From: Spinellus fusiger
Lineage: Eukaryota; Mucoromycota; Mucoromycetes; Mucorales; Phycomycetaceae
Assembly: GCA_025094145.1 (NCBI GenBank)
Contig: JALLLS010000044.1
Location: forward strand, 186,001 to 250,000
Length of the DNA: 64,000 nucleotides
Direction: 5' to 3'
Below are positions 12,045-23,722 of the stretch, in pieces. The first letter of the stretch is position 1. Each line of letters opens with the position of its first letter. The position numbers were made by a program, and so were the translations under genes. The notes under the pieces are model-generated. The model was not told where the DNA came from, ran no database searches, and was given only the letters and a program-made list of their open reading frames with translations.

Positions 12045-12454
12045 TCTACTTGGAAATAAAAATAAAAAATAAAAGGGTACTAAGAAAGTTGAGGGGAAGC
12101 TTATTTATAGTCAAACAATAACAAACAAAAAGAGATAATAGAATAATAGTAGTAGTAATATCTAATAATAATAATAATAAAATAATAATAATAAAATAAT
12201 AATAACACTAAGGATAGTAACACTCTACTACTCTAATGATAACATTAATAGAGTCGTGGCATTTGGTTACCATCAGATGCTTTTGTATTCTCTAGTCATG
12301 CCTGTTTCTTAGTATCAGTAAAGATAGTCGGACCTTCTCCGTCACACACATAGTGGAGAGCCCTTGAAGTTGAACCTCAGCCCAGCAATAATAAAGCCAT
12401 GTCTGTGATTATTTATTATTATTTACAGCTGCGACTTCATTGCTCATCCACCTC
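12045..12454. other. Divergent spacer with AAT repeats
   Basis: No gene seen between the divergent F-box and SNX3 starts. An (AAT)n tract lies at about 12140-12210. Confidence 0.6.
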
Positions 12455-13184
12455 ATGACGACCCCTCCCCGTTTCCAGTCCTTCCAGACCCTGGTGAGTC
12501 CAGTCACTCGCGAACAGACCATAGAAGAACGCTACGGAATACCCGAGAACTTTCTTGAGGTGGATGTAAGGGACCCACAAACCCATGGTAAAGAGAAGTG
12601 GGCAAAGTAAGAGACAACTGATGGCAGAACAGGTCTCGGGCGCAAAGTCTATACAGACTATGAGATTGTCTGCAGAGTAAGCGAAAAACCACACCACGCC
12701 ACACCATACCACACCACACCACACCACACCACACCATACCACACCATACATACATACACAGATATAGACATACATACATACATACATGGAGAGGGAGAGA
12801 GAGGGAGAGAGAGAAACAACGAAATAAGAAAACTCACCAGCCCAGTAGACAAACATCCCTGCTTTCAAACTTAGACAGTCGGTGGTGCGTAGACGCTACA
12901 GTGACTTTGAGTGGTTCAGAGATGTCTTGGAGAGGGAATCCACACGAGTGACGATTCCTCCTCTTCCTGGCAAGGTGTTTATGAATCGATTCTCAGATGA
13001 AGTCATTGAGCAGCGATGTGAAGGGTTGGAGCGGTTCTTACAAATGCAAGTAAAAGATGAGAAATAATAGCGACTGACTCTACTTCACAGTGTGGCAGGC
13101 CATCCCCTATTACAGACAGGCAGTAAAATACTGGCTGCTTTTATTCAAGACCCTAACTTCTCCCGGGATAATTACCACTACTAA
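12455..13184 (+). CDS. SNX3: Sorting nexin SNX3/Grd19
   Basis: Four exons: 12455-12587, 12633-12676, 12849-13045 and 13091-13184; total 468 nt, 155 aa. Almost the whole protein is one PX domain: [51 protein letters not shown] and [22 protein letters not shown]3/Grd19 binds PI3P on early endosomes and acts with retromer to recycle cargo. The last intron needs a GC donor: splicing at AAT/gcaagt gives the expected LQIVAGHP, whereas the nearby GT site breaks the frame. The second intron carries ACACC and CATA repeats. Its 3' end converges on the HAUS4-like gene with 59 bp between stop codons. Confidence 0.92.
12680..12800. repeat. ACACC/CATA repeats in an SNX3 intron
   Basis: Tandem CACACCACAC units followed by CATACATA and GAGAGAGG runs fill the intron between 12677 and 12848. 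Confidence 0.75.
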
Positions 13185-13243
13185 GTTGACTTTAGTGTGC
13201 ATAAAAGAAAGAAATAGATAAAGAAATAGATAAAGAAAGGGGA

Positions 13244-14706
13244 TTAAACAGAGTCTGGGTCTTTGTCAGTGGAGGCATTGATTCTTATGATATCATCTTG
13301 TGTCTCTTGAATATCAGTCAATAGATCAAAATAGGTGGCAGCAAGGGCATCGAATTCAGGACCCATGCTCTCAAATGCCTTGATTCTTTTCGTCGCAAAT
13401 GTCAGTTGTGTGTGGGCTAACCGCCTTTGTTGGTCAAGACGTGTGCTGTGGTGTATAAACAGTGAATAATAACAACAATAATAATAACAATAAAAAGTTA
13501 CTCTAGTCACAGCTACAGTGGAAGTGGAAGGGTGTTTACCGAAGAGAAACTAAGGCATCCACAGTGGTTGTGTCGTATGTCGTAAGTAATATTGAGTAAT
13601 GCAAGGTCCTATTCTCCCATACATAAGAGACACACTGCTTAGAAGAAGCAGTGATATTGCATTCTAGTGTGCATTAGATTCTTGCCTTGTTCTAAGAATA
13701 AGACTGTCCACCATCATAGCCAAACACTCATTAAAATGGACATGCATCTGCTTCTCATGCTTCAGTCTGAACTCTTCCATAAGGGACCATGCCATCTCCA
13801 GTAGATCAAGAAGAAGCTATTGCTGGGTGAACAGTGCCATGGAAAAGAAAGACTTACTTTGATACATTCTGTAGTAAGTTGGACACATTGGATTCTATGC
13901 ACTGGCCATTTACATTGGTGTTGGTGAAGTTCTTTCTGGAGATGAAGAATGGACTCTTTAAGAGCCTGGGCCTGTGCTTGGTCCACCACGACTGGCTCTT
14001 TTGTCTGGAGTGTCGTCTGTGGATCTATCACCACACCATTAGAAAACACATACATCTATACATTTATAGATGGATAGATAGATAGATAGAGGGCTATTAT
14101 TTACAAGAGACAGGATCCCATAAGGATTCTATACGAGTGAATTTGTCAATGAGACTCTCTTCAATGCTGTGAGCCCATGTACTAGGCATCTAAACACAGT
14201 TACATGTTTATATTGAATGAGTCGCATGTTTTTTCATGAATAAATGACTTACAGAACTCAATTCAGTGTAAATGTCTTGGGAAGGTCCTAGAAAAGACAG
14301 GACGTGGGGGTTGATACTAATGTCTTGCTAATATTATTAAGAGAGTACAGTTGTGTTGATAAATAAATAAAACACATCTATAGCACTTCTTACATTGAAT
14401 TGATTAGTATTTAATTCAAAAAGGGTGTTTATCTCTTGCATAACAAGACGAGTCTCCCAATCCTTGGCGTGCTGCTGCTGTAACTATACATCATACCATA
14501 GGTAGGATTTATTGAGTGCAGAGTGGGGTTTCTCTTACTTTGCTCAGTTGCTTTACCAGTGACAGACTCACGAAATCATCTGTCATATAAAGGCGCTTTA
14601 TTTCTTCTACTATCATATTTCTGTATCTTTCTGCTTCAAGTGTAGGATAAGTATACTCTAGATGAGTCTGTCTATCTATCTGGACTGCCTTTCTTTTACT
14701 GACTGC
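13244..14706 (-). CDS. HAUS4: HAUS4-like augmin subunit (5' end not found)
   Basis: Exons traced: about 14706-14539, 14483-14394, 14327-14253, 14189-14105, 14024-13858, 13816-13686, 13608-13540 and 13445-13244, all phase-consistent. The protein is mostly coiled coil. Similarity to animal HAUS4, judged from memory, is in order: FLGPSQD, then EFRLKHEKQ followed by SLILRTR, TTYDTTTVDAL, and the C-terminal ESMGPEFDALAATYFDLL. Augmin recruits gamma-tubulin to spindle microtubules to branch them. The intron 13685-13609 uses a GC donor. The first exon has no usable ATG; upstream coding sequence was not located, so about 70 N-terminal residues may be missing or the gene is 5'-incomplete. Confidence 0.68.
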
Positions 14707-14709
14707 CAA

Positions 14710-15258
14710 GACCAGTCACACAATCAAGAGGTCTTTACACTAATATTCAAGTAGTCACACTAGTCAATTGTAGTCCTCTATAGCCTCATCAATACCCTTA
14801 AGCAATACATACACTTTTTTATTTTATTTTTTTTTAAAAAAAAAAGAGTACCCATGACTCTAGTTTTATAACAAGAAACACGTTAGTCAATGAATACTGA
14901 TAGAAAAGTAGTGCCAAATAAAACATAGGCATTAAGTGGTATCGGACATTCTCTTGCTCGGTTTCCGGCAGTAGATTCTTTATTACCAGCACCTATTCTT
15001 CTTTATACATATCTTTACTATCTATGAATTCTTTATATAACTCTATTTATGTATTGAATATGCTTATAGCATTGTTAACAATGAAGATTGGTAGGGCCTA
15101 AAAACCCATGTAGATGCTTTGAATAAACATTCTCAAGAATATAAATCGGCGCCTATAATAATAAGACTCCTTCCTATTGTATAATACAATAGGAAAATAT
15201 TATTTCTACTCCTGGAATTTTAATCTATATGAGTTATATATTTGGAAATAGATGATTA
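14710..15258. other. Intergenic AT-rich region
   Basis: No gene seen apart from a possible unlocated first exon of the HAUS4-like gene. A T-run meets an A-run at about 14826-14845, giving a self-complementary tract. Confidence 0.5.
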
Positions 15259-16613
15259 TAAAGTGACCCGACAAATGTAATCGATGATTTTAAATGAAGA
15301 TTTCCTTTTGAATATACTTTATCTTAATAGTGTTATAATTTCATGAATTCATTAGCTAGAGACAAAAATCTCAATAGATACATAGAAGAGTGTTTATAAG
15401 ACAAGAAGAAAGGTTTTATTACAAGGCTAATTAATAATCACTGCGGCTATCCTTGGTATCTATGACAGTCTGGCATCTCCGCCCCATGCTGGCAATGAGG
15501 GTGTCTATTGCCTTTGATATTTTACCTCATTCCAGCATCAGGGCTGCCTCCAACTTCTTCTTGGTGGAATATACCCTCCTGTACTTCCTGATAACCTTCT
15601 TGAGGTGGGCCCATAGATGATCAATTGGATTGAGATCAGTATTGTGAGGACCAGTAAGGAAGAGTTTCCACACTCTTTGCTGTCTTCTATTTACAAGTTT
15701 CCTTGCTTGTATGGGGTCTAGCATTGTCTTCCTGTAGTCGGTAAATGACTCCAGGGTTTAGGAGAGAGAGAGAGACTCGAGTTCATGGTAGTAGACATCT
15801 CCCAAGACATCGATGTACTTGGCGGAGTGTATCTTACCCTCTATGATTCATCTCCCAACACCCTCCCCCACTGAAACAGCCCCATACCATCACTCCACCA
15901 CCTCCAAACTTCATCATTACTAGGACATTCTTAGGCTCAAAGGCCGTACCAGGATGCCTGATGACTTTAAAGCCCTTTTTAAGTCTCATTGGCTCTACAC
16001 TAAACTCATTAGACCAGACGACCGCTTACCACTGCTCATGGGTCCAACCAATGTGCTCATGGGCCCACTGTAGCCTTGCCTCTCTATGTTTCCTGGTGAG
16101 AAGAGGCTTCACCACTGGACTGAAAGAGTGGAAGCCCATTTCATCAAGGTGCCTTTTCAGAGTCTTGTCTGATACCTTGATGACCATGTCTGCCCTGATG
16201 GCCTCCTTGGTCTGATGAGAATCACTGACTACTGTTCTTCTCAACCACAAGAGAGCCATGTCATCCAGATTTATCTTGTGGCCACTCTTGGGTGAAGTCA
16301 CCACCAAGTCTGTTGTCTTGTAGTGCTTCACTATGTCCCCTACAGTGATGGGAGGAACATTCAACATGCGAGATGTCTCGACCTGAGTAGATCTCAGGTT
16401 CAGTACCTCATTCAAGGTAGCTGAGCAAGTCTCGAGGCTGGTCTATTTTCCATACATCTCTGGGGTCTTTTTAAATATATTTTTTTCAGTGTTGGATTGA
16501 GATATTATAAGAAAAAGAAGTGTTATATAATAAAAGAAAGATAGTGTCTATTATTTTTGGTATAGAAATATCTCGGAATTTTCTCAAATCCCATTACTTT
16601 TTGAGTCACTTTA
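15259..16613 (-). mobile_element. Decayed Tc1/mariner element, copy A
   Basis: Ends read TAAAGTGAC at 15259 and GTCACTTTA at 16613, so weak terminal inverted repeats are present. Length is about 1.36 kb. The same family is seen at 37.6-38.5 kb and 60.5-61.0 kb; all three share the 3' untranslated segment (AGCTAATGAATTCATGAA or close variants). Confidence 0.75.
15430..16430 (-). pseudogene. Broken Tc1-like transposase of copy A
   Basis: Reading on the minus strand, the N-terminal helix-turn-helix half is open from 16415 to 16026 (LNVPPITVGDIVKHYK, then HIGWTHEQW). The middle is interrupted by stops and frameshifts. The C-terminal catalytic part reappears at 15724-15527 (TDLNPIDHLWAHLKK), where the usual PIE has become PID, so the third catalytic Glu is changed to Asp. 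It is judged inactive. Confidence 0.8.
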
Positions 16614-17450
16614 CTTATGGATCGCATCAATCTTTAAATGCCGATATACTATTTTGACACCCTACAATCATAAAAGAATAAGATGGCCTTTACCTATTCA
16701 TTCCATTCAATGTTCATTCGTGGACTATCAACTGAATACCAAGGAATAAGTGAATGGTGTCAATAATTAATAATTAATAGAGTGTTTTCACTTGGAATCA
16801 ATGAACTATCATTATTAAATGATTTTTGGTTCTATAGGACTGTAGAAGACTGTGCTGTTTCTTTATTCAAATGAATAAAAACAGTCTAATGCTGGGTTTG
16901 GAGTATAGCTATAGGACTGAATATTGTGTATTGAATTGTATATTCTCCGATTATAATGGCATTCATTCAAGTCTTGTGTTGTAGAAAAGGGTTATTTCTT
17001 ATACAAAAGGTAGTGTATGCGCATCAAGGGCTTTTGTTTCTTTTGTATTATTATTCTTTGGCGGTCAATAGTGTACCTGTTAGACAGTGATATGTCCATT
17101 CGGGTGTATCATTGGATGTCTTTAGTGAGTTAATAAAGATGGGTTGTGAAAAGTTCACTGTATTATTGGATATTATTGAACAAAAAGGTCATTCGTGGGA
17201 CAAGAAACAGGAACGTGCCAAGCACTGTAGATGAATCAATTACACACCAGGAGATCTTTAGGATATAAAAGGAAATAGTCAAACTACAATTGTTTAAAAA
17301 TGGCACATCGATTTGAAAAGGAGCAAAAATAAATTAAGATGTATTCATGTTAGTTTTTAAACAAATAAAGATGATGTAGATTTACCTGTAAATATCTGAA
17401 TCCTAGAGGAAACCACCTTTGATGTGGTGATATAGTATGAATACAAATAT
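16614..17450. other. Intergenic AT-rich region
   Basis: No gene, RNA or clear repeat recognised. Confidence 0.5.
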
Positions 17451-17935
17451 CTATTCTTTTCTAAAGAATGGAACTGGTCGATGGAGACCCTTTAAACACT
17501 CTTCTGCAGTTGTATAGATATTTTTTGATGCATTCACATCTCTGTTCCAAACAATTCCGCAACTTTGGCAAGCGCGGATATTGTTGAAATTCACTAATAC
17601 CTCGGTGAGGTTATTTGTGTTATAAGTGTGGCAGATCTTGAGAACAAAAATAAGAGTAACTGTTAGAAGAGCTTTTCATATTGGGTAAGAGGTCAATTAT
17701 GTTTACCCTCTATGTTCGAAATTTATCAACATCAACCATAAGAAAATCTCCATCTTTTTGTCTCTTTTTTCAATGATTGATATAAAACTCTCGTCAAACC
17801 AACACGATGACCTTTGAACTTGGCGGCATCTTTTACCTTTATTCCTGTGCCATAAGCAACAACTGGCAGCTTGGTAGGATCATACTCCAATCCTTTAAGG
17901 TGCCAATACCCCTTTTCAATAATAAAATAGTAGTA
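17450..17935 (-). pseudogene. Fanzor/TnpB-like RNA-guided nuclease, C-terminal fragment (copy 1)
   Basis: On the minus strand about 17935-17780 reads GYWHLKGLEYDP, PVVAYGTGIKVKD and HRVGLTRVLYQSLKK, then after a frameshift DFLMVDVDKFRT. After an intron-like gap (about 17710-17640), 17639-17450 reads ICHTYNTN and then ACQSCGIVWNRDVNASKNIY. The CxxC next to WNRDVNAxxN is the zinc-ribbon plus terminal RuvC aspartate typical of OrfB/TnpB and of eukaryotic Fanzor proteins. In that family these residues bind Zn and cut DNA under RNA guidance. Here the stops and frameshift and the missing N-terminal two thirds make it a relic. Assignment rests on motif recognition, not on a search. Confidence 0.68.
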
Positions 17936-17939
17936 AAAA

Positions 17940-19151
17940 CAATTAGTTCAAAATGTATTAATGTACTCTATGTGTATGTCATATTACCCTTGCACTGGCA
18001 CCTTCTTGCCTTTGCCTTTGTAACGGATTCACTGGGTTTATTATAGTAAAACAATATACAATAGAAACTAACTAACATGTAAGACATAACAAACATACAC
18101 TCACCAGATCACAGCTGTTGGTTTATATGCCAGACAAAGGCAAACAAAATAAAGAGGGTAGAAGTTATGAATAACAACAGACAGTGTGGTTGACAGGTAT
18201 TAATATTCAAGCAGCAGAGAATAAGACGAAATTTCACAAGTCATTTGATAAGTCAGAACTACCAAAGTAATGCAGACTACAACAACATTTTAGAAAGAAA
18301 AAGAATTGCTTAAAGAACAGTTGCCTAGTTACCCGTTGTATTCAAATCGTGTGTTGTGTCCCTTTTCATGTACCCTCTTTGATTTCCCTAGACTAGCCTT
18401 TGTATCCAAATTCTATTTTGTCGTCCCTGCTATAGACCAAAAAACTACAGATCCATCTCTCAAGTGGTCCTGTTAATAACCTTAGTACTCTTTATTACAG
18501 ATACTTGCAAACCTTTGATTTTAAACACAGTTCCATAAAAGGGCAAAATATTTTATGTCTAGAAAGGAAGGAGGTATCACCGCTTAAAGACAAGAAAAAT
18601 CTTTGGATGTGTATATTACAATATTACTATATTATTATACTGCTATATTACTATTATTATATTACTATATTACTATATCACTATATCACTATATTACTAT
18701 ATCACTATATTACTATATTATAGTGAGAGGTGACCGCACTACATCCAACCTTATCTGATCACAGTAACACCACCACTGCAATTGCATAGCATGACAGCGC
18801 ATTATTGTTGTTCTTTCCAGTCTAAATCCTCATTCTTTCCTGCCTCATGACTCACTACTAGTATCAATACCACTTCATTTTATTGTGTGTTTATGATTGG
18901 CCTTTATTAAGACCCAGTTGACAGATAGAAAGCAACAGCCCTTTCATGGTGTGGGAGGCTACCATTGGTCAAGAGCATGGTTCTCTATTTTGCTTTGATG
19001 TCTGTGTCTATTCTGAGTGGGAGGACAGAATCCACACTCTGCTTTAACGAGGATTTCCTCTTTTTTTTTTCTCCCTCCTCCCTTTTCATTTTCCACTGTC
19101 AAGCCTAACCCAACCCAACCTTCCTTTTCCTCCCTTTTATTCCTCACCAAT
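17940..19151. other. Intergenic region with AT-rich tandem repeats
   Basis: No gene recognised. Positions about 18617-18722 are imperfect tandem repeats of TATTACTA/TATCACTA units. The stretch 19055-19145 is pyrimidine-rich and lies just upstream of ALG5. Confidence 0.55.
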
Positions 19152-20349
19152 ATGATGAACACCTGCTGGTCCTGGGCAGTGGCTTTTCTATTGGCTGCCA
19201 TTGCCACTGTAAGTACCATAAAAGGAATACTGTGACTCTTCATTCTCATACACTCCATGGCTCACTTGGACAGCTTCTTGCAGTTGTGCGGTGGCTGTCT
19301 CCTACTCCTCGTCCACCTACAGAAGGAGAAAAGTACTACCAGGACGCTCACACTACCAACACCACCAAAAGAAAACAGCTTCCCAGTCTCTTTGATGAGC
19401 CTACTGTGGCCCTATCATGTATTATACCTGCCTTTGATGAGAGTCAACGTCTGCCCATCATGCTGGAAGAGACAGTCAACTATCTTGAGAATGAAAAGAA
19501 GAAGAATCCCAAAGACACCTATGAAATCATTCTTGTTGATGATGGGAGTCGTGATACAACAGCACAGGTAGCCCTCTCCTTCGCCAAAGAACATCTCCAG
19601 GTGGATCTACGCGTGGTAGTGTTGGAGAAGAATAGAGGCAAGGGTGGAGCAGTCACCCATGTAAGGCGCATAAGAAGGAAAAGCATAGAGCATAGAGCAT
19701 AGAGGAGTATCTCTACTGACGATTTTTCCTTAGGGAATGCTATATGCTAGAGGTGAACGGTGTCTAATGGTGGATGCTGACGGTGCTACTCGCTTCTCCG
19801 ATCTTGCCCACTTACAAAAGGCACTGGACGAACATACACATCAGGGCCAGGGAGTAGCAGTAGGCTCACGGTCACACTTGGTGACTTCTGAAGCAGTGGT
19901 CAAGGTAAGAGGATCACTATATAACAGTCCCCAGTCACAGAAAGTATCTTGTCACTCATTTCTACTATGTATGTGTACGTATGGATTAGCGGTCCTTCAT
20001 TCGTAACTTCCTTATGCGTGGATTCCATACAATGGTCTATGTTTTGGGGATCCGTGGCATTAAAGACACCCAATGTGGATTTAAATTGTTTACCCGTTCA
20101 TCAGCACAGATCATTTTCCCCAACATGCATGTCGAACGTTGGATCTTTGACATTGAGTGTCTTATGATTGCTCGACAGCAGAAGATTCCTTTGGTGGAGG
20201 TGCAAGTGAATTGGCATGAAATTGATGGTAGTAAAATCAATCTGATGGTGGATTCTATGCACATGGCCAAGGATCTGCTGTTGATTCGTATGAATTACCT
20301 GTTGGGGCTGTGGTGTGTGGATGTTACCAAGGCAAGAAAATCACAATAA
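19152..20349 (+). CDS. ALG5: Dolichyl-phosphate beta-glucosyltransferase ALG5
   Basis: Four exons: 19152-19208, 19274-19660, 19734-19914 minus ten (acceptor 19734, donor after AAG at 19904) and 19990-20349; total 975 nt, 324 aa. It transfers glucose from UDP-glucose to dolichyl phosphate at the ER membrane, feeding N-glycan assembly. An N-terminal hydrophobic anchor precedes a GT-A family 2 domain: [46 protein letters not shown] (DxD site), GSRSHLV, and [13 protein letters not shown] followed by WIFDIE. The last exon ends at TAA 20347-20349, just after AAG/gcaaga, which looks like a GC donor; an additional terminal exon cannot be excluded. PMS1 begins 118 bp downstream on the same strand. Confidence 0.92.
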
Positions 20350-20467
20350 AACCTACTTTATAGAGGGAAAGAAGAGGGAAAGAAGACTGTAAAATAGAAA
20401 GAAAAGTGTGTGGGCGGCCATTGAATGCATCAAAAACAGACACCTGTCTTTATTTTTGTTTCTTGTC

Positions 20468-23400
20468 ATGTCAAGACTACTCCAGCCTATAGATGCACTG
20501 ACAGTTCATCGCATATGTTCTGGACAGGCCGTGGTGGATCTGGCCATGACAGTAAAGGAGCTGATGGAAAACAGTCTGGATGCTCAAGCCACAAGTATTG
20601 GTAACCCATCCTACATTCCTCTTGTTTTGTGTTTGTTTGTTCGTTTGCTCATGGTGTCTAGATATCAAGTTCAAGCACTATGGTTTGGAAGGACTTGAAG
20701 TATTAGACAATGGCTGTGGTATTGATCCTGCCAACTACAAAACACTTGGTAAAGTGATAGCATAGTCATAGAGGAGTAGTATAGCAGCATAGTAGTATAA
20801 CACTATCATAGAAGAATAGTAACTAAACTACACACACAGCCCTTAAACACTATACTTCCAAGATAACAAAGTTTGAGGATCTTGAAGCTGTGACTACATT
20901 TGGGTTTCGAGGAGAAGCATTGAGCTCCCTCTGTGCCTTGGCTCAGGTATCAGTGACTACTGCTACTAAGGAACAAGCACCTAAAGGTGTCCATCTTACG
21001 TATGATGCCTGCGGTGTGCTAGTTAGCCAAACACCTGTTGCACGGTCTGTAGGTACCTTGTGTGGATAGTCTCTCTTGTGGTCTACTAATGGTAAACGTT
21101 CTATTGTCGGGATGGAATGGTAAAATAGGCAGGCACAACTATACATGTGTCCAATCTCTTCTACTCCCTGCCCGTTAGACAGCAGGAATTTGAGCGTAAT
21201 GTCAAGAGAGAGTATGGAAAGGCATTGGCTATGATCCAAGCCTATGCAATGATATCCACCCATGTTCGTATTCTAGCAACTCATCAACAAATGAAAGGGT
21301 GAGTCATAGAGAGAGAGAGAGAAGAAGAAAACAGAATCTTATGAATAGAGTGTATAAAGACAGTCAGTACGAGTCATCTCTACTCACGGCAATAAGACAG
21401 TGAAGGAGAATATTGTAAATGTGTTTGGTGCAAAGACATTGAGCCAAGTCATTTCATTTGAGGTGGATGTGTCCTCCGTTTTTGATACAACAGAAGAAGA
21501 ATCTACAAAGTAATCATACATCTTTAGAAGGATGGGTGGATTCAACAGTTATATTGTTTATAGGCCTTGTATCCTGGGTCTGATTTCAAAGCTAGAATTG
21601 GGATCAGGAAGAAGTAGTGGAGATCGACAATACTTCTTTATTAATGGAAGACCCTGTGTCCTACCAAAGGTAGATATTTCTTATGATAAGAGATAGATAG
21701 AAAGAAAACTAAAAACCCGCCCTTTATGGAGGGATGTTTTTACAGATAGCAAAGGCATTTAATGATGTGTATCGAAGTGTCGTTCCTACACAATATCCTC
21801 TTGTAGTAGCTGATCTACAATTGCCACTTGGTAAGTATGCTGTATTTGTGAATAAGGAGCTAATAGGAATACCCTCAGATTCCTACGATGTAAATGTCAG
21901 CCCTGATAAACGTATTCTTTATCTTCATAAAGAAGACACTATCATAAAGTGTATTGCCGTAAGACTAGACTAGACTAGAATAGAATAGAACAGAATAGAA
22001 TAGAATAGAGTAGACATGGGGAATGAGCTACTTTACTAATCTATAGATTCCACTAGGAACACTTTATTCCTTACATGGAGAAAAGCAGATCCACTTTCAA
22101 GACCAATCTTATTCCTTTAATGAACCCCTTCCAGACCCCAGAGACTGAAGAAGAGACTAGAGACATCTCTGTGATAATGAATACCAGTCTTTCTTCTATT
22201 ACCACCGAGAAAACTTCTTCTGTGGACACAAGAGATGGTATAACCAAACTGACGAGTGTCCTATCTGAAATCTCTGAACATAATGACTCCTCTTATATTT
22301 CTTCTGCACCTCTCTCACCACAACAAAACAACCGTAAAGGAAGATCTCGCTTACAACAACCCTCTGTTTTTCCTTTTATACAAGATGAAACACGAGGAGA
22401 AAGGATTCCTAAACAACCTACAGTGTATGAACAAGCATCTATCTCTACAAAAAGAACTGAACAGTACCCATTGACCTTTGAACGATCCCTAGTAGCTAAC
22501 AACAAGAGAGGAGAAGACACAGTTCCAAGCCATAGCAAAAGGACCAGTAGAAGTAGAAGTGAAAGTGAAGAAGAAATGAGTGGGTATGGAGGAAGAAAGA
22601 GAAGATCTGAGACTACTGAGCTTACACTTCAAGCCAGTGTATCCTCTATTCTGCAAGACTCCTCCAGTACTCTTTCTTTCACTGACTCTATCTCAATGAA
22701 CACAGAAACAAGTTTTTCTTCTCTTACAACGCAAGCAACAACAGCAACCGAGGATGCTCCAGAGGCTTTGGAGGCTTTGGACACCCTTAACCGTCTGATC
22801 AACAAGTCTGATTTTGCAGAGATGAAGATTCTAGGCCAATTTAATCTTGGATTTATTATTGTTTCTCTCAAAAACGATCTTTTCATTATTGACCAACATG
22901 CCGCCGATGAAAAATACAATTTTGAAACTATGCAAAAGGAAACTCGAATCAAAGGTCAAAAGCTCATTCGGTAAGTCCATGATTTTATGATGGATACAGT
23001 GTAGTGTAGCTGATCTTGGTAATTTCTATAAGCCCCCAAACCCTCTCGCTAAGTGCATCGGATGAACTGGTTGTGATGGATAATCTGGATGTATTTAAAG
23101 CCAATGGATTTGAATTGGAAGTGCATCCTGATAATCCATCCACAGAACGCATTCATGTCGTATCCCAACCTGCCAACAAAAGTATTCTTTTTGATCAATC
23201 AGGTAAACACAATTTGCATGAATTTGGAATAACATGAGAGTAGATTTTAGTGAACTTGTTTATTTGTTAATGGACAGACCTGGCTCCATCGTGCGGTGTA
23301 GTCGTACGCGTAAGATATTTGCATCGAGAGCGTGTCGTGCTTCTGTTATGATTGGAGATAGTCTTACAGAGAACAAGATGATCAAGGCAAGGAAACTGAC

Positions 23401-23722
23401 TTTTATTAAACAAAAAAAGTGCATATGTCATTAATAAGGCTGTGGTTTGATTAGATTGTGCGAAATATGGGAAAGATTGACCAGCCCTGGGTAATAAAAA
23501 CAATACATATTCTATGAAATAGGAATAGAGAGGATATTAAACTAATCATCTTTCATCCATTCTATATTCTTACAGAACTGTCCTCATGGACGTCCTACGA
23601 TGCGCCATCTTAGGACATTGTCCCCAACCCAACCCAAGCCAGTAAGAAGAGGTCTCTCTTTCATAGGCTCTCTTTTTTCATCCCTACAATCTCCTTTGTT
23701 ATTAGACAAAAACAGTATGTAA
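20468..23722 (+). CDS. PMS1: DNA mismatch repair endonuclease PMS1 (human PMS2 type)
   Basis: Twelve exons: 20468-20600, 20662-20748, 20840-21052, 21133-21298, 21360-21509, 21564-21669, 21746-21958, 22057-22970, 23033-23202, 23244-23386, 23455-23490 and 23576-23722; 2478 nt, 825 aa. It partners MLH1 as MutL-alpha, nicking the new strand after mismatch recognition. The N-terminal GHKL ATPase shows [29 protein letters not shown] and VSPDKR. A Ser/Thr-rich linker follows in exon 8. The C-terminal endonuclease has [21 protein letters not shown] and CPHGRPT, so the metal-binding site looks intact. The intron 23387-23454 has a GC donor. Exon 7 contains a 36-nt GT..AG segment (about 21832-21867) that stays in frame whether or not it is removed. 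Confidence 0.94.

Noticed and set aside
20338..20349. GC donor AAG/GCAAGA at the ALG5 end
   Set aside because: The stop follows after a few codons and the protein length is already normal, so no further exon is called, although one is possible.
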